Numbered from the stretch's first letter, positions 1 to 7,467 are shown. The stretch is 43,284 nt of DNA from JANLHG01 sp964359745 (GCA_964359745.1 CAYHTR010000001.1:1-43284), one strand, 5' to 3'. Notes: generated by a model from the letters alone, not told the origin. Translations and numbers: made by a program.

Positions 1-188
1 AAATAATAAAACAAAATCTTTTTTGGGCATTTTTCTACAATATCGCTTTTATTCCTGTTGCTGCGGGTGTCCTTTATCCATTTTTTGGAATTCTACTTAA
101 TCCTATTTTTGCTTCTGTAGCAATGGCGCTTAGTAGTATCAGCGTTGTTTTAAATTCATTGAGATTAAAAAGGACGAATTATGGATAA
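1..188 (+). CDS. copA: Heavy-metal (Cu+) P-type ATPase, C-terminal end only
   Basis: Open reading frame entering from the left edge (frame starting at base 3) and stopping at the TAA at 186-188. The visible 61 residues contain NLFWAFFYN, then a hydrophobic stretch with GILLNPIFASVAMALSS, then a short basic tail with SLRLK. This is the usual last transmembrane pair of P1B copper-exporting ATPases, which pump Cu+ out across the inner membrane using ATP. The catalytic and metal-binding parts lie outside the window, so the metal is inferred from family resemblance. The next four genes on the same strand look like a thiol/copper module, which fits this assignment. Confidence 0.85.
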   Translation, partial: IIKQNLFWAFFYNIAFIPVAAGVLYPFFGILLNPIFASVAMALSSISVVLNSLRLKRTNYG

Positions 189-218
189 AAAAAATTCCTT
201 CGTCTTTATTATTAGTTA
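172..218 (+). terminator. Weak hairpin with T-rich tail after copA
   Basis: GACGAATT can pair with AATTC plus CGTC across a 4-nt bulge, and the sequence TTTATTATT follows. It may partly separate the ATPase transcript from the DUF1573 operon. The stem is imperfect. Confidence 0.3.
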
Positions 219-233
219 ATAAATTTTTATTAA
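216..233. promoter_or_regulatory. AT palindrome abutting the DUF1573 gene start
   Basis: TTAATAAA-TT-TTTATTAA is an exact 8-bp inverted repeat ending one base before the ATG at 235. It could be a repressor operator for the downstream operon, or chance in AT-rich DNA. Confidence 0.25.
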
Positions 234-234
234 T

Positions 235-747
235 ATGAAACCACAAACAGTTATTATCACTCTCTTTGCATCTTTTATTTTTATTGGTCTTCTTGTTTGG
301 GGATATGCTAAAAATGAAAACAATATAGCTTCTGTTCAAAATAGCACATTTACAGGAACAAAAAGTGAACTTATAGCATCCGACATATTGTATGATTTTG
401 GTGCAATATCTATGAAAGACGGCAATGTTACTAAAGAGTTTACTGTAACCAATCCAACAGACAAGGATATTACTATTAGTACGGTGCTTACTTCTTGTAT
501 GTGTACAACTGCGTTTATTGTTGGACAAAATGGAATTAGCAAAGGTCCATTTAGTATGCCTGGTATGGGTCATGTTCCTCCGGCTAATGAAACTATTAAA
601 GCTGGAGAAAATCGCATTATTAGAGTTGTTTATGACCCAAATGCTCACGGTCCAGCGGGCGTCGGTATGATTGACAGATTTGTTACTCTTACAAATACAG
701 ATGGAGGTGAACTTCAACTTGAAATAAAGGCACTTGTAAAACCTTAA
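235..747 (+). CDS. DUF1573 family membrane-anchored protein with Cys/Met/His motifs
   Basis: 170 residues. An N-terminal signal anchor (about 5-23) is followed by a single extracytoplasmic beta-rich domain of the DUF1573 type (LYDFGAIS, then EFTVTNPTDKDITIS, the usual start of this fold). The signature Cys pair is S-C-M-C at 87-90, where the family normally has SCGC. A Met/His patch SMPGMGH lies at 107-113. Cys, Met and His together suggest Cu+ or thiol chemistry outside the membrane, but the family has no firm function. It is first in a tight operon: 4 nt to the CcdA-like gene, and downstream of a copper ATPase. Confidence 0.8.
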   Translation: MKPQTVIITLFASFIFIGLLVWGYAKNENNIASVQNSTFTGTKSELIASDILYDFGAISMKDGNVTKEFTVTNPTDKDITISTVLTSCMCTTAFIVGQNGISKGPFSMPGMGHVPPANETIKAGENRIIRVVYDPNAHGPAGVGMIDRFVTLTNTDGGELQLEIKALVKP

Positions 748-751
748 TATT

Positions 752-1531
752 ATGAAAAAACTTATCATAAGTATCGGTATAATACTTGCGGTTATTTTAG
801 GAATTGTTGTCTTAAAATACAGTTCAGGATTTTCAACTTTTCTTTGGAATGCGAGTAATGGTGGTGTTTGGCTTTTGCCACTAGTTTTTTTCTCATCGCT
901 TCTAGATAGTGTTCATCCGTGTTCTTTCTCGATTCTTTTAATTACTATTGCTTTTTTGTTTGGTTTGCAAATGACTAGAAAAAAAATTCTCCAGATTGGA
1001 GGTTTTTACATTGCTGGTATTTTCATTGCTTACTTTACAATTGGTATCGGTCTTTTAAAAGTTCTTCACATTTTCAACACACCGCATTTTATGGGTAAAC
1101 TTGGAGCAAGTATGTTGATTATTTTTGGATTACTCAATCTGCTTGGAGCTCTTTTTCCGAAATTCCCCATAAAATTGAAAATTCCAAATATAGCACACCG
1201 TTCTATAGGTAAACTTATTAATGTGGTGTCATTTCCAGCATCTTTTGCACTTGGTATTCTTGTTGGTCTTTGTCAGTTTCCTTGTATGGGCGGTCCATAC
1301 TTGATGGTTATTGGACTATTAAGTGATCATGCGACATATTTCAGTGGTTTTGGCTATCTTGTTCTGTATAACATTATTCTTATTGCTCCGCTTGTGGCCA
1401 CTCTTTGGATTGCTTCAAATTCGACACTTATTGATAAAGTTAAAGAGTGGAAACAAACGAATATGAAAGATGTTCATTTGTGGGCGGGTATAGCCATGAT
1501 TATTATTGGTATCTTAGTATTATTCATTTAA
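752..1531 (+). CDS. CcdA/DsbD-like thiol-disulfide transmembrane protein
   Basis: 259 residues, almost wholly hydrophobic with about six or seven predicted membrane helices. Conserved Cys positions are HPCSFS (Cys57) at the start of one helix and CQFPCMGGPY (Cys174, Cys178) in a later helix. These match the paired membrane cysteines of the CcdA/DsbD transmembrane family, which carries electrons from cytoplasmic thioredoxin to extracytoplasmic thiol proteins. No cytochrome c gene is visible, so a role in keeping the neighbouring Cys-containing DUF1573 and unknown proteins reduced is more likely than cytochrome maturation (inference). It sits 4-5 nt from both neighbours. Confidence 0.85.
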   Translation: MKKLIISIGIILAVILGIVVLKYSSGFSTFLWNASNGGVWLLPLVFFSSLLDSVHPCSFSILLITIAFLFGLQMTRKKILQIGGFYIAGIFIAYFTIGIGLLKVLHIFNTPHFMGKLGASMLIIFGLLNLLGALFPKFPIKLKIPNIAHRSIGKLINVVSFPASFALGILVGLCQFPCMGGPYLMVIGLLSDHATYFSGFGYLVLYNIILIAPLVATLWIASNSTLIDKVKEWKQTNMKDVHLWAGIAMIIIGILVLFI

Positions 1532-1535
1532 AATT

Positions 1536-2018
1536 ATGAAAACCTTTGAAGAGTTTATGTCTAAAATTGAATTGGCTAAAAAAGAAGGAGGTGTGGATCT
1601 TTCTGTTGCCGAAGATTTAAGTTTAGCGGTTATGAATCTTATTTCTCTTGAGGAACATTTTTTCTTTACAGCTATGAAAATTGGCAAAGACGAATATTTG
1701 GATACATCTGTTGAGATTAGAAATGTACGCAAAGAATTACTTGCAAAACTTATACCAAAAAATGAAGGCGAAACATGGTGCGCTTCAAAACACCTTCTGT
1801 CTGCTTCAATGCGACTTATTGAAGTCGGGAATAAATTGCATTCTGAAGAAAAAAAAGAAGAGGCTAAAGAAATGTTTGATAAAGCTTATAAAATTTATTC
1901 TATTTTCTGGGCATTAAAAATTAAATTGGTGAATGTTGAACAAATTAATAAAATATCTAAAGAAAGCAATCAGCTTGAGGATTTAGTCGCCAAGCTTGCC
2001 GATTGTTGCAAGGAATAA
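1536..2018 (+). CDS. Helical protein of unknown function in copper/thiol operon
   Basis: 160 residues, soluble, with no signal peptide and predicted to be mostly alpha-helical with charged repeats (EEKKEEAKEMFDKAYKIYS). Notable residues are W81-C82 in GETWCASKHLL and a terminal Cys pair at CCKE. I do not recognise a named family. Its place between the CcdA-like gene and another Cys-containing protein, with 4-6 nt gaps, suggests a cytoplasmic partner of the same system, perhaps a metal or thiol sensor or carrier (inference only). Confidence 0.7.
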   Translation: MKTFEEFMSKIELAKKEGGVDLSVAEDLSLAVMNLISLEEHFFFTAMKIGKDEYLDTSVEIRNVRKELLAKLIPKNEGETWCASKHLLSASMRLIEVGNKLHSEEKKEEAKEMFDKAYKIYSIFWALKIKLVNVEQINKISKESNQLEDLVAKLADCCKE

Positions 2019-2024
2019 AAATAT

Positions 2025-2825
2025 ATGGAAAAAAAAGATATTAGTAGAATTCCATTTGCTATAGTTGTTGCTGGAGTTATTATTACTCTCGCAATGTTAT
2101 CTAAAGATGAAAATAAAATTGTCGTAAAAGGAGAAATTGAGCAAGTATCTGATGGGGTGGTATTGTCAATAATGTGGGGCGATCTTGGTGCGAAATTAGT
2201 AAGTGTTGGAGCAATTGACGACAGTAAATTAAAAGTGATAAATGATGAAAAATTAAAGATTACACAAGAAAATGCTGGTCAAATTCTTAATCTATTCTGG
2301 GCTCTTGGTCTTGCAAGTAAAAATCCTATTTTGGAATCTGGTGAAATGGCTGATAAAAAATATGGTGGTCCGCAAAATTTTGCTTCAACAGCTGGCTGGA
2401 CAATTGCGCAAGGTAATCCGATGGACCATTATAGTCGTCATAAATTTTTTAACTTAACATCGGAGCAACAAGCTTTGGTAGATAAAATATCGCGTGGAAT
2501 TTATCGACCGTGTTGTGGAAATTCTACTCATTTTCCAGATTGTAATCACGGTATGGCTATGCTCGGACTTCTTGAACTTATGGCTTCGCAGGGTGTAAGC
2601 GAGAAAGATATGTGGAAAACAGCTTTGATAGTTAATTCATATTGGTTTCCCGATAATTATGCCACTATTGCAACATATATGAAAAATAAAGGTGTTGAAT
2701 GGAAAGATGTAAATCCTCAGGAAATTCTCGGAATAAATTATTCAAGCGCGCAAGGATACGCAAAAATTAACGCTCAAGTTATCCAACCTCAACAACCTCA
2801 AAGTTCAGGCAGTTGCAGTGTTTAG
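2025..2825 (+). CDS. Membrane-anchored Cys/His-motif protein of unknown function
   Basis: 266 residues. One N-terminal membrane segment (about 9-25) is followed by a large extracytoplasmic domain. The striking motif is RPCCGNSTHFPDCNHGMAM (about 162-180), with Cys163, Cys164, His169, Cys173 and His175 as plausible metal ligands. The C-terminus is Gln/Pro-rich and ends in SSGSCSV. Other patches that look conserved are NLFWALGLASKNP, ASTAGWT and YWFPDNYATIA. No family name is recognised. As last gene of the copA-DUF1573-ccdA-like run it is a good candidate for an extracytoplasmic copper-binding or thiol-exchange component. Its stop abuts the stop of the convergent gene. Confidence 0.75.
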   Translation: MEKKDISRIPFAIVVAGVIITLAMLSKDENKIVVKGEIEQVSDGVVLSIMWGDLGAKLVSVGAIDDSKLKVINDEKLKITQENAGQILNLFWALGLASKNPILESGEMADKKYGGPQNFASTAGWTIAQGNPMDHYSRHKFFNLTSEQQALVDKISRGIYRPCCGNSTHFPDCNHGMAMLGLLELMASQGVSEKDMWKTALIVNSYWFPDNYATIATYMKNKGVEWKDVNPQEILGINYSSAQGYAKINAQVIQPQQPQSSGSCSV

Positions 2826-3176
2826 TTATATTGGATTTCTTATTAATTTACCGAGGAGATAATGAATAATTGAGGTAAGGATAGTCCAGTAGAAAATGAG
2901 ATAGATATCAATAAATGGAGGTGGCGGATCTTCTTTCAAAATATTAATCTGAGGCAAAGCCAAAGGTCCTATCAAAATTATTTTTATAGGTAATATAATT
3001 GTGGATACGGTATTCTTCCATGATATTGGTGAGTCGCTACCAGTTTGGAGGAGAGAGTCGGGGGATTTAGGGAATCCTCGAGGGCCCGTTGATCCCAAAA
3101 GTGAGGTAGTAATAAAAAGAAAGGCGAACCCAGAAATTATGAAGAGGATAACGAATTTTTTTCTTGATATATTCAT
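2826..3176 (-). CDS. Small membrane protein, unknown function
   Basis: 116 residues from the ATG at 3176 (MNISRKK). The start is chosen because an upstream in-frame ATG at 3197 falls inside the -10 box. Two hydrophobic stretches are visible: N-terminal FVILFIISGFAFLFITTSLL and C-terminal IYLIFYWTILTSIIHYLL. Between them lies a Pro/Gly-rich loop. No family recognised. It is probably real because it has a good promoter of its own and its stop abuts the preceding convergent gene. Confidence 0.55.
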   Translation of the reverse strand: MNISRKKFVILFIISGFAFLFITTSLLGSTGPRGFPKSPDSLLQTGSDSPISWKNTVSTIILPIKIILIGPLALPQINILKEDPPPPFIDIYLIFYWTILTSIIHYLLGKLIRNPI

Positions 3177-3187
3177 ATGCTGAAAAC

Positions 3188-3217
3188 AAAATAGCATCGA
3201 ACGTACTGTTTTGTCAA
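3188..3217 (-). promoter_or_regulatory. Promoter of the small membrane protein
   Basis: On the minus strand, TTGACA (3217-3212), an 18-nt spacer and an extended -10 TGcTATTTT (hexamer 3193-3188). The start codon at 3176 begins 12 nt beyond the -10, so the leader would be only about 5 nt. Confidence 0.55.
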
Positions 3218-3250
3218 TGTTAGAGTATGTTTATAGGGAGGTTATAGCAC

Positions 3251-3279
3251 TTGCACTTATCTACCAAAAGTATTAAGAT
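3251..3279 (+). promoter_or_regulatory. Putative abiE promoter
   Basis: TTGCAC (3251-3256), 17-nt spacer, TAAGAT (3274-3279). The predicted transcription start (about 3286) falls on the first bases of the palindrome at 3285-3313, so a bound repressor would block it. Confidence 0.4.
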
Positions 3280-3284
3280 ATGAA

Positions 3285-3313
3285 CTGGAGATTACCTTTA
3301 AGGTAACTTCCAG
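3285..3313. promoter_or_regulatory. Imperfect 29-bp palindrome, likely AbiEi operator
   Basis: Arms CTGGAgaTTACCTT and AAGGTAActTCCAG around one central base: 12 of 14 arm positions pair. It ends 7 nt before the antitoxin ATG and covers the predicted transcription start. AbiEi antitoxins are known to bind inverted repeats upstream of their own operon and repress it, so an autoregulatory operator is the natural reading. Confidence 0.55.
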
Positions 3314-3320
3314 TAACAAA

Positions 3321-3926
3321 ATGGATAAAAAACCTGTAAAAGGTGAGTACTTAGAGGTCTTATTAAGATCTCCTAAAACTGTCTTTTCTACAAAAGATGT
3401 AGCTTTATTCTGGGCAGAAGAAAAAGAATCAACAGTTAGTGGAAGATTAAATAAGTATGTTAAGATTGGAAAATTAATTAGAGTACATCGTGGTTTCTAT
3501 GCAAAAGATAAAAATTACAATCGATTTGAATTAGCGACTAGAATCTATACTCCTGCCTATATCAGTTTTGAAACTGTTTTAACAAGAGAGGGTGTAAATT
3601 TTCAATACTACGGAAATATTTTTGTTGCCTCATATGTAAATCGTGAGATTAATGTTGGTGAACAAAAGATAACATTCGTTCGAATGAAAGATTATGTTTT
3701 AAGTGATACGATTGGAATTGAACATAAAGATGGTTACGCTATCGCTACATCAGAGCGTGCTTTTTTGGATAGGATATATGTAAGCAAAGATTATCACTTC
3801 GATAATTTATCAAACTTAAATTGGGATAAGATATTTGAGATTTTACCTATTTATCACAACAAGCGATTAGAAAAGAAAGTTAAAGAATACTTCAAAAGCT
3901 ATCAGGATAATCAATTAAATAAATAA
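3321..3926 (+). CDS. abiEi: AbiEi-type antitoxin / transcriptional repressor
   Basis: 201 residues. The N-terminal winged helix (about 1-70) has STKDVALFWAEEKESTVSGRLNKYVKIGKLIRVHRGFYA, the typical AbiEi pattern of HTH followed by a 'G-x-Y' strand. The C-terminal domain has ATRIYTPAYISFETVLTREG and ATSERAFLDRIY, usual for the AbiEi C-terminal antitoxin fold. In type IV AbiE systems it counters the AbiEii nucleotidyltransferase without direct binding and represses the operon. The toxin gene begins 1 nt after its stop, and a palindrome sits just upstream. Confidence 0.85.
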   Translation: MDKKPVKGEYLEVLLRSPKTVFSTKDVALFWAEEKESTVSGRLNKYVKIGKLIRVHRGFYAKDKNYNRFELATRIYTPAYISFETVLTREGVNFQYYGNIFVASYVNREINVGEQKITFVRMKDYVLSDTIGIEHKDGYAIATSERAFLDRIYVSKDYHFDNLSNLNWDKIFEILPIYHNKRLEKKVKEYFKSYQDNQLNK

Positions 3927-3927
3927 T

Positions 3928-4623
3928 ATGACATTAGACTATTCAAAACATAAAAATATTATGCTTCAGATTTTGAAAGATATTTATTCAGATATTTCTA
4001 TTGCATCATATCTTGGCTTTAAAGGTGGTACTGCGGCGTTGATGTTTTATGATTTGCCGAGAAACTCTGTTGATTTAGATTTTGACTTATTGGATGATAC
4101 TAAAGAAATAGAAGTCTTTGAGAAAATAAACAAGATCATCAGTAACTATGGAAAGATTACTGACTCATATATGCAAAAGTTTAATTTAAGAAATGTTATC
4201 TCGTACGATCCAAAGGCCCAGAATATAAAAGTGGAGGTAAATCGTAGACAGTTTGGATCAAAGTATGAAATGAAAACTTTGTTAGGTATTTCCATGTTGG
4301 TAATGGTCCAGGAAGATATGTTTGCTCACAAGTTGATGGCAATGCTTGAGAGAATCGGCAAAACAAGTCGAGATATTTTTGATGTTCAGTATTTTGCCAA
4401 AAATAACTGGCCTATTAATCGAAAGATCGTAGAAGAACGGTCCAGAGTTTCTTTTAAAGAGGCGTTAGAAAGATCTATTGCTATGTTGGAGTCGATGGAC
4501 AATAAGCATATCTTGGACGGGCTTGGTGAATTGCTTACTGAACCTAAAAAGGATTGGGCACGAGCGAAATTAAAGTCCGATACAATTTTTTTATTGAGAA
4601 TTATGCACGATAATGAAAAATAA
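3928..4623 (+). CDS. abiEii: AbiEii/AbiGii-type nucleotidyltransferase toxin
   Basis: 231 residues. The nucleotidyltransferase signature is clear: FKGGTAALMF (Gly33-Gly34) then SVDLDFD with Asp49, Asp51 and Asp53. The later QEDMFAHKLMAMLER and RDIFDVQYF match AbiEii family blocks. The family transfers nucleotides to a target (tRNA acceptor ends in characterised members), giving growth arrest and phage abortive infection. It is paired with the abiEi gene. All key acidic residues appear intact. Confidence 0.88.
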   Translation: MTLDYSKHKNIMLQILKDIYSDISIASYLGFKGGTAALMFYDLPRNSVDLDFDLLDDTKEIEVFEKINKIISNYGKITDSYMQKFNLRNVISYDPKAQNIKVEVNRRQFGSKYEMKTLLGISMLVMVQEDMFAHKLMAMLERIGKTSRDIFDVQYFAKNNWPINRKIVEERSRVSFKEALERSIAMLESMDNKHILDGLGELLTEPKKDWARAKLKSDTIFLLRIMHDNEK

Positions 4624-4645
4624 CCTATATAAATTTTGTAGAAAA

Positions 4646-4654
4646 TGCTATAAT
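4646..4654 (+). promoter_or_regulatory. Extended -10 (TGcTATAAT) for the P-loop kinase gene
   Basis: TG-C-TATAAT with the ATG at 4662, 8 nt after the last base of the hexamer. The mRNA would begin at the start codon or one base before it. No Shine-Dalgarno sequence is possible. Confidence 0.55.
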
Positions 4655-4661
4655 ATAGTTG

Positions 4662-5243
4662 ATGAAACATAAAGGCAAAAGACTTTTTATAACTGGCATC
4701 CCAACTTCTGGAAAATCATATTTAGCTAGGATTTTGGCAGAAAAAATTGATGGAGTTGTCGTACTACTAGATGATTTAAGAGAAGATTTGGCTAAAGATA
4801 ATAGGTACAAAAAATGGACTGATTTCTATTGGAATAAAGATGAAAAAGAATATTTAACTAAGACTCCTGCTAATGAACAGTGGAATAATCTAGTAGCTCA
4901 ATCAGAAGGACTTTGGCCAGCTTTTCTAGAAAAAATTAACAACTATATAGCAGAAACAAGACCTGTGATTTTTGAATGCGTAAATATATTACCACATATA
5001 GCCAAAAGAGATATTGATTTTCCTGGAATAGTACTTATTGGCTATTCTCTTGAAGAAACATTTGAACGGAATAAAAAAGATCCTAGGTGGGGAAAGACAA
5101 AAGAATTACAGGAATTAGAAGCAAAGGCTTTCTTTTCTATTGAAAGACCAAGATACAAATCAGAAGCTGAAAAGTATGGATATATAGTATTTGAAAAGGC
5201 AGATGATGCTATTGAGTATTGTTTAATGGTATTAAAATGCTAG
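4662..5243 (+). CDS. P-loop kinase-like NTPase
   Basis: 193 residues from the ATG at 4662; a TTG one codon earlier is in frame but lies nearly on the predicted transcription start. Walker A is GIPTSGKS (12-19). An acidic pair in VVLLDDLRED (37-38) sits where small-molecule kinases bind substrate or Mg. The C-terminal half has the RxxxxR-type lid region (ERNKKDPRWGKTKEL). It resembles AAA_33/adenylate-kinase-like or zeta-toxin-like kinases, substrate unknown. It has its own promoter 38 nt after the AbiE pair, so a shared defence role is possible but not shown. It overlaps the convergent gene by 4 nt. Confidence 0.7.
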   Translation: MKHKGKRLFITGIPTSGKSYLARILAEKIDGVVVLLDDLREDLAKDNRYKKWTDFYWNKDEKEYLTKTPANEQWNNLVAQSEGLWPAFLEKINNYIAETRPVIFECVNILPHIAKRDIDFPGIVLIGYSLEETFERNKKDPRWGKTKELQELEAKAFFSIERPRYKSEAEKYGYIVFEKADDAIEYCLMVLKC

Positions 5244-5593
5244 GAAACGTCAGACTTATGCAACAAGCACTCGCACGGTTTTTGTTTCAAAATCATTTTT
5301 TGCTCGCTCATGGTATTAATAAATACACGTTGACTGCCGGCGCCAATGGCAAACTTTTTATCAAGCGGTGTGTAATGCCGATATCCGCGACGGGAGAATT
5401 CTTTTACCAGTGCCTCATGTCGCAGGTAGAGAGCTTTTTGCTTACCAACCCAACGCAAAGTCTCTGGATGTCTTGAATATCCTCCCTTGCCTTTATACTT
5501 GGTCAAAATATTCCAAAGTCCATGCAGTTCACGATGTTCGGCTAGCAAATGCTTCCGGCATAAATGTTTTGGATGAATGTCCCAGACACGCAT
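5240..5593 (-). CDS. Pyrimidine-dimer DNA glycosylase (endonuclease V-like)
   Basis: 117 residues. It begins MRVWDIHPKHLCRKHLLAEHRELHGLW and continues with GGYSRHPETLRW and RHEALVKEFSRRGYRHYTPL, the conserved blocks of the Pyr_excise family (T4 DenV relatives). These enzymes excise UV photodimers by glycosylase/AP-lyase action. The initiator-proximal residues and the H-x3-E-x2-E region match the family, and length is typical. It starts 3 nt after the tspO stop, so the two are co-transcribed. The local GC is higher than in flanking genes, suggesting transfer. Confidence 0.85.
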   Translation of the reverse strand: MRVWDIHPKHLCRKHLLAEHRELHGLWNILTKYKGKGGYSRHPETLRWVGKQKALYLRHEALVKEFSRRGYRHYTPLDKKFAIGAGSQRVFINTMSEQKMILKQKPCECLLHKSDVS

Positions 5594-5596
5594 AAA

Positions 5597-5992
5597 TTAT
5601 CTATTCAAAAAAGTAATGGTTAGTTGCAAAACTGTGGCGAACGAAACCCAGAGCAAATACGGAATATTAGCATATACGACCCAACGGAGATGCGGCCAAA
5701 CTGCAACTAACGCCCAAACAAGTGTGCCTAAGACGAGCAAAATATCTATCGCTGCTAGGAGATTGTTTTTCAGCCCGAATTGCAGTGGCGTAAAAGCGAA
5801 GTTAAAAATCAAATTGAGGACGAAAGGCAGGGCAACAATCAAAGCAATCTCTTTTTTGGCAGCCATCAAAAATACTTTGCCAAAGGAAAGTGCGATTAAA
5901 ACATAAAGAAAAGTCCATACCGGACCGAAAATCCAGCTTGGTGGCGACCATGATGGTTTGATAATTTGTGAGTACCAGTTGTATGTGTTCAT
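5597..5992 (-). CDS. tspO: TspO/MBR family membrane protein
   Basis: 131 residues from the ATG at 5992 (MNTYNWYSQ), preferred over an upstream in-frame start because a TTATAAT box lies about 9 nt before it. WYSQIIKPSWSPPSWIFGPVWTFLYVLIALSFG is the classical TspO N-terminal block (W-x5-KPxWxPPxWxFGPVWTxLY). Five membrane helices are predicted, with WPHLRWVVYANIPYLLWVSFATVLQ near the end. TspO proteins bind tetrapyrroles and steroids and are linked to oxidative or light stress. Pairing with a UV-dimer glycosylase suggests a small photo-stress cassette (inference). Confidence 0.9.
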   Translation of the reverse strand: MNTYNWYSQIIKPSWSPPSWIFGPVWTFLYVLIALSFGKVFLMAAKKEIALIVALPFVLNLIFNFAFTPLQFGLKNNLLAAIDILLVLGTLVWALVAVWPHLRWVVYANIPYLLWVSFATVLQLTITFLNR

Positions 5993-6044
5993 ATTGTTTA
6001 AATTATAACAAAAAATGCTCCAAATGTTAAATGAAGTTCCTGCA

Positions 6045-6066
6045 TTCAACCTCTTAGTGCACCACT
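6045..6066. repeat. IS30 element terminal inverted repeat, left
   Basis: TTCAAC-5 nt-AGTGCACCACT. The reverse complement of the right end is TTCAAC-5 nt-AGTGCACCACT as well; only the 5-nt middle differs. CTG precedes at 6040-6042 and also follows the right end at 7081-7083, a possible 3-bp target duplication if the boundary lies at 6043. Confidence 0.8.
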
Positions 6067-7041
6067 CATGGCTTCTAATGGTGTCGACCAGTTTAATCTT
6101 TTTCTCGGTCTAGTATTTAAATCATACTCCACTTTTGATATTTCTTCATCTGATATTTGAGTAAAGTCTGTTTTCTTTGGAAAATATTCTCGTAATAATC
6201 CATTTGCATTTTCATTAGCTCCTCGCTCCCAAGAATGATATGGATGAGCAAAGAAGGTTTTTAATTTAGTCGTGGCTTCAAGCATTTTCCAATCGTGATT
6301 TTCTGGTCCATTATCGAGAGTAATTGTTTTCTGCATAAGAGTAGGCAGAGAATTCATTCTCTTTTGGATTACTTCAACTGTCGCTTTGCTTGTTCTGTTC
6401 TTTACTCTAGTAATTAAATACAATCCAGTTTTTCTTTCAAGTAATGTATTAACTCCTGGTTTGTGATCACAAGATTCAACTGTGTCTCCCTCCCAATCTC
6501 CGATTCTAGTTTTTAGATTAACTTCTTTAGGTCTCTCATCTATGGAAACACCAAGTGGTTTAAAGACTCTTTGACAATTACGCACTCCCTTTTTTAATCT
6601 GCGTTTTCTCCCATATCTTAAATATATACGCAAATCTTGGTAATGTTTTCTGATATCTCCCCAGCCATTTCTATGTGTTTGAGAGTAAATGAACTGATAT
6701 ATTGCTTCATGAGAGATATTACCAACACCTTCTTTTTTCATTCTGCCTGCTATCTGTTCGGGAGACCAGTGTTTCTTTAGATGTGCTACCACGTAAGTTC
6801 GGATTACTGGATTTTTAAGTCTGTTCTTGCGTCCCCGACTACTTTTCTTTTTAATGGCTCTCTCGTTAGCTAAACGTGGTTTGTATGTATACGTTCTTCC
6901 TTTATTTGATCGATTTAACTCTCTCAATATCGAGCTATGAGAACGACCAAGCTTAATAGCAATTTTTCGAATTGATACTTTTTTCCACAAAAACTCTTGA
7001 ATTTTCTCTCGCTCCTCTATATTTAAATGTCTATATTTCAT
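6046..7041 (-). CDS. IS30 family transposase
   Basis: 331 residues from ATG 7041; a GTG one codon earlier is also in frame. The N-terminal HTH (RHLNIEEREKIQEFLWKKVSIRKIAIKLGRSHSSILREL) is the IS30 DNA-binding head, followed by WSPEQIAGRMKKEG. The DDE catalytic triad is seen in IGDWEGDTVE, TLDNGPEN and NENANGLLREYFPK. The end DLNTRPRKRLNWSTPLE is the usual IS30 C-terminus. The stop lies within the left inverted repeat. Confidence 0.95.
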   Translation of the reverse strand: MKYRHLNIEEREKIQEFLWKKVSIRKIAIKLGRSHSSILRELNRSNKGRTYTYKPRLANERAIKKKSSRGRKNRLKNPVIRTYVVAHLKKHWSPEQIAGRMKKEGVGNISHEAIYQFIYSQTHRNGWGDIRKHYQDLRIYLRYGRKRRLKKGVRNCQRVFKPLGVSIDERPKEVNLKTRIGDWEGDTVESCDHKPGVNTLLERKTGLYLITRVKNRTSKATVEVIQKRMNSLPTLMQKTITLDNGPENHDWKMLEATTKLKTFFAHPYHSWERGANENANGLLREYFPKKTDFTQISDEEISKVEYDLNTRPRKRLNWSTPLEAMSGALRG

Positions 7042-7058
7042 CACTTCATTTTACTTGA

Positions 7059-7080
7059 AGTGGTGCACTTACTTGTTGAA
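7059..7080. repeat. IS30 element terminal inverted repeat, right
   Basis: AGTGGTGCACT-5 nt-GTTGAA, the inverse of the left end apart from the five middle bases. Confidence 0.8.
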
Positions 7081-7467
7081 CTGGCTGTTAGAATGCGTTT
7101 GTAAAAGAAAAACTCACCAAATGAATGGAGAGAATCTCTTTTTTTTGTGAATGATTACTGTGCTCCGCATGTTGGACGAATTTAGAACGTGTTTTTAGGG
7201 AGATGTTATGATCTTGTTGGCGCATATTTACAAATACATCCAGAAACAAGTGCTTCAAAACTTGCATTTACAGATGCGTTGTGATAGCATTACTTATCAT
7301 GATAAAGACAGTCTATCAGTTAAATAACTGGCATCATAACCACTTTTCATTTGAAGGGGGTTATTGGCGTGTTTCTAATTAATTAAGCAAAAGCTTTTAT
7401 TACAGACAAAACCACCCTTCGCGAGAGAGGTGGTTTTTGTTTTGCCTATATCAATTAACTTAAAAAT
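7081..7467. other. 387-base stretch without an intact gene; possible gene debris
   Basis: I see no intact coding region. One short reading frame around 7188-7281 (GRCYDLVGAYLQIHPETSAS then a stop soon after) reads like the end of a real protein, but it has an in-frame stop upstream and no family could be assigned. Two terminator-like hairpins are present: GAGA-GAA-TCTC with T8 (7128-7146), and a strong one at 7408-7445. The terminators suggest that plus-strand genes once ended here and were lost, possibly in connection with the adjacent IS30 insertion. Confidence 0.4.
7408..7445 (+). terminator. Rho-independent terminator before the M20 peptidase gene
   Basis: AAAACCACC pairs with GGTGGTTTT (7408-7416 with 7429-7437), followed by a T-rich run. 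No intact gene lies upstream of it on this strand, so it may be a relic of a deleted gene or end a small RNA. Confidence 0.75.

Larger units (their letters stand above)
6045..7080 (-). mobile_element. IS30-family insertion sequence, about 1.04 kb
   Basis: One transposase gene flanked by matching terminal inverted repeats (6045-6066 and 7059-7080). It is complete and the transposase is intact, so the element may still be active. It sits just upstream of tspO and beside a non-coding stretch with possible gene debris. Confidence 0.85.

Noticed and set aside
139..768. Long minus-strand reading frame opposite the DUF1573 gene
   Set aside because: It is Asn/Ser/Lys-rich low-complexity shadow of a clear DUF1573 gene; no domain and no start signals.
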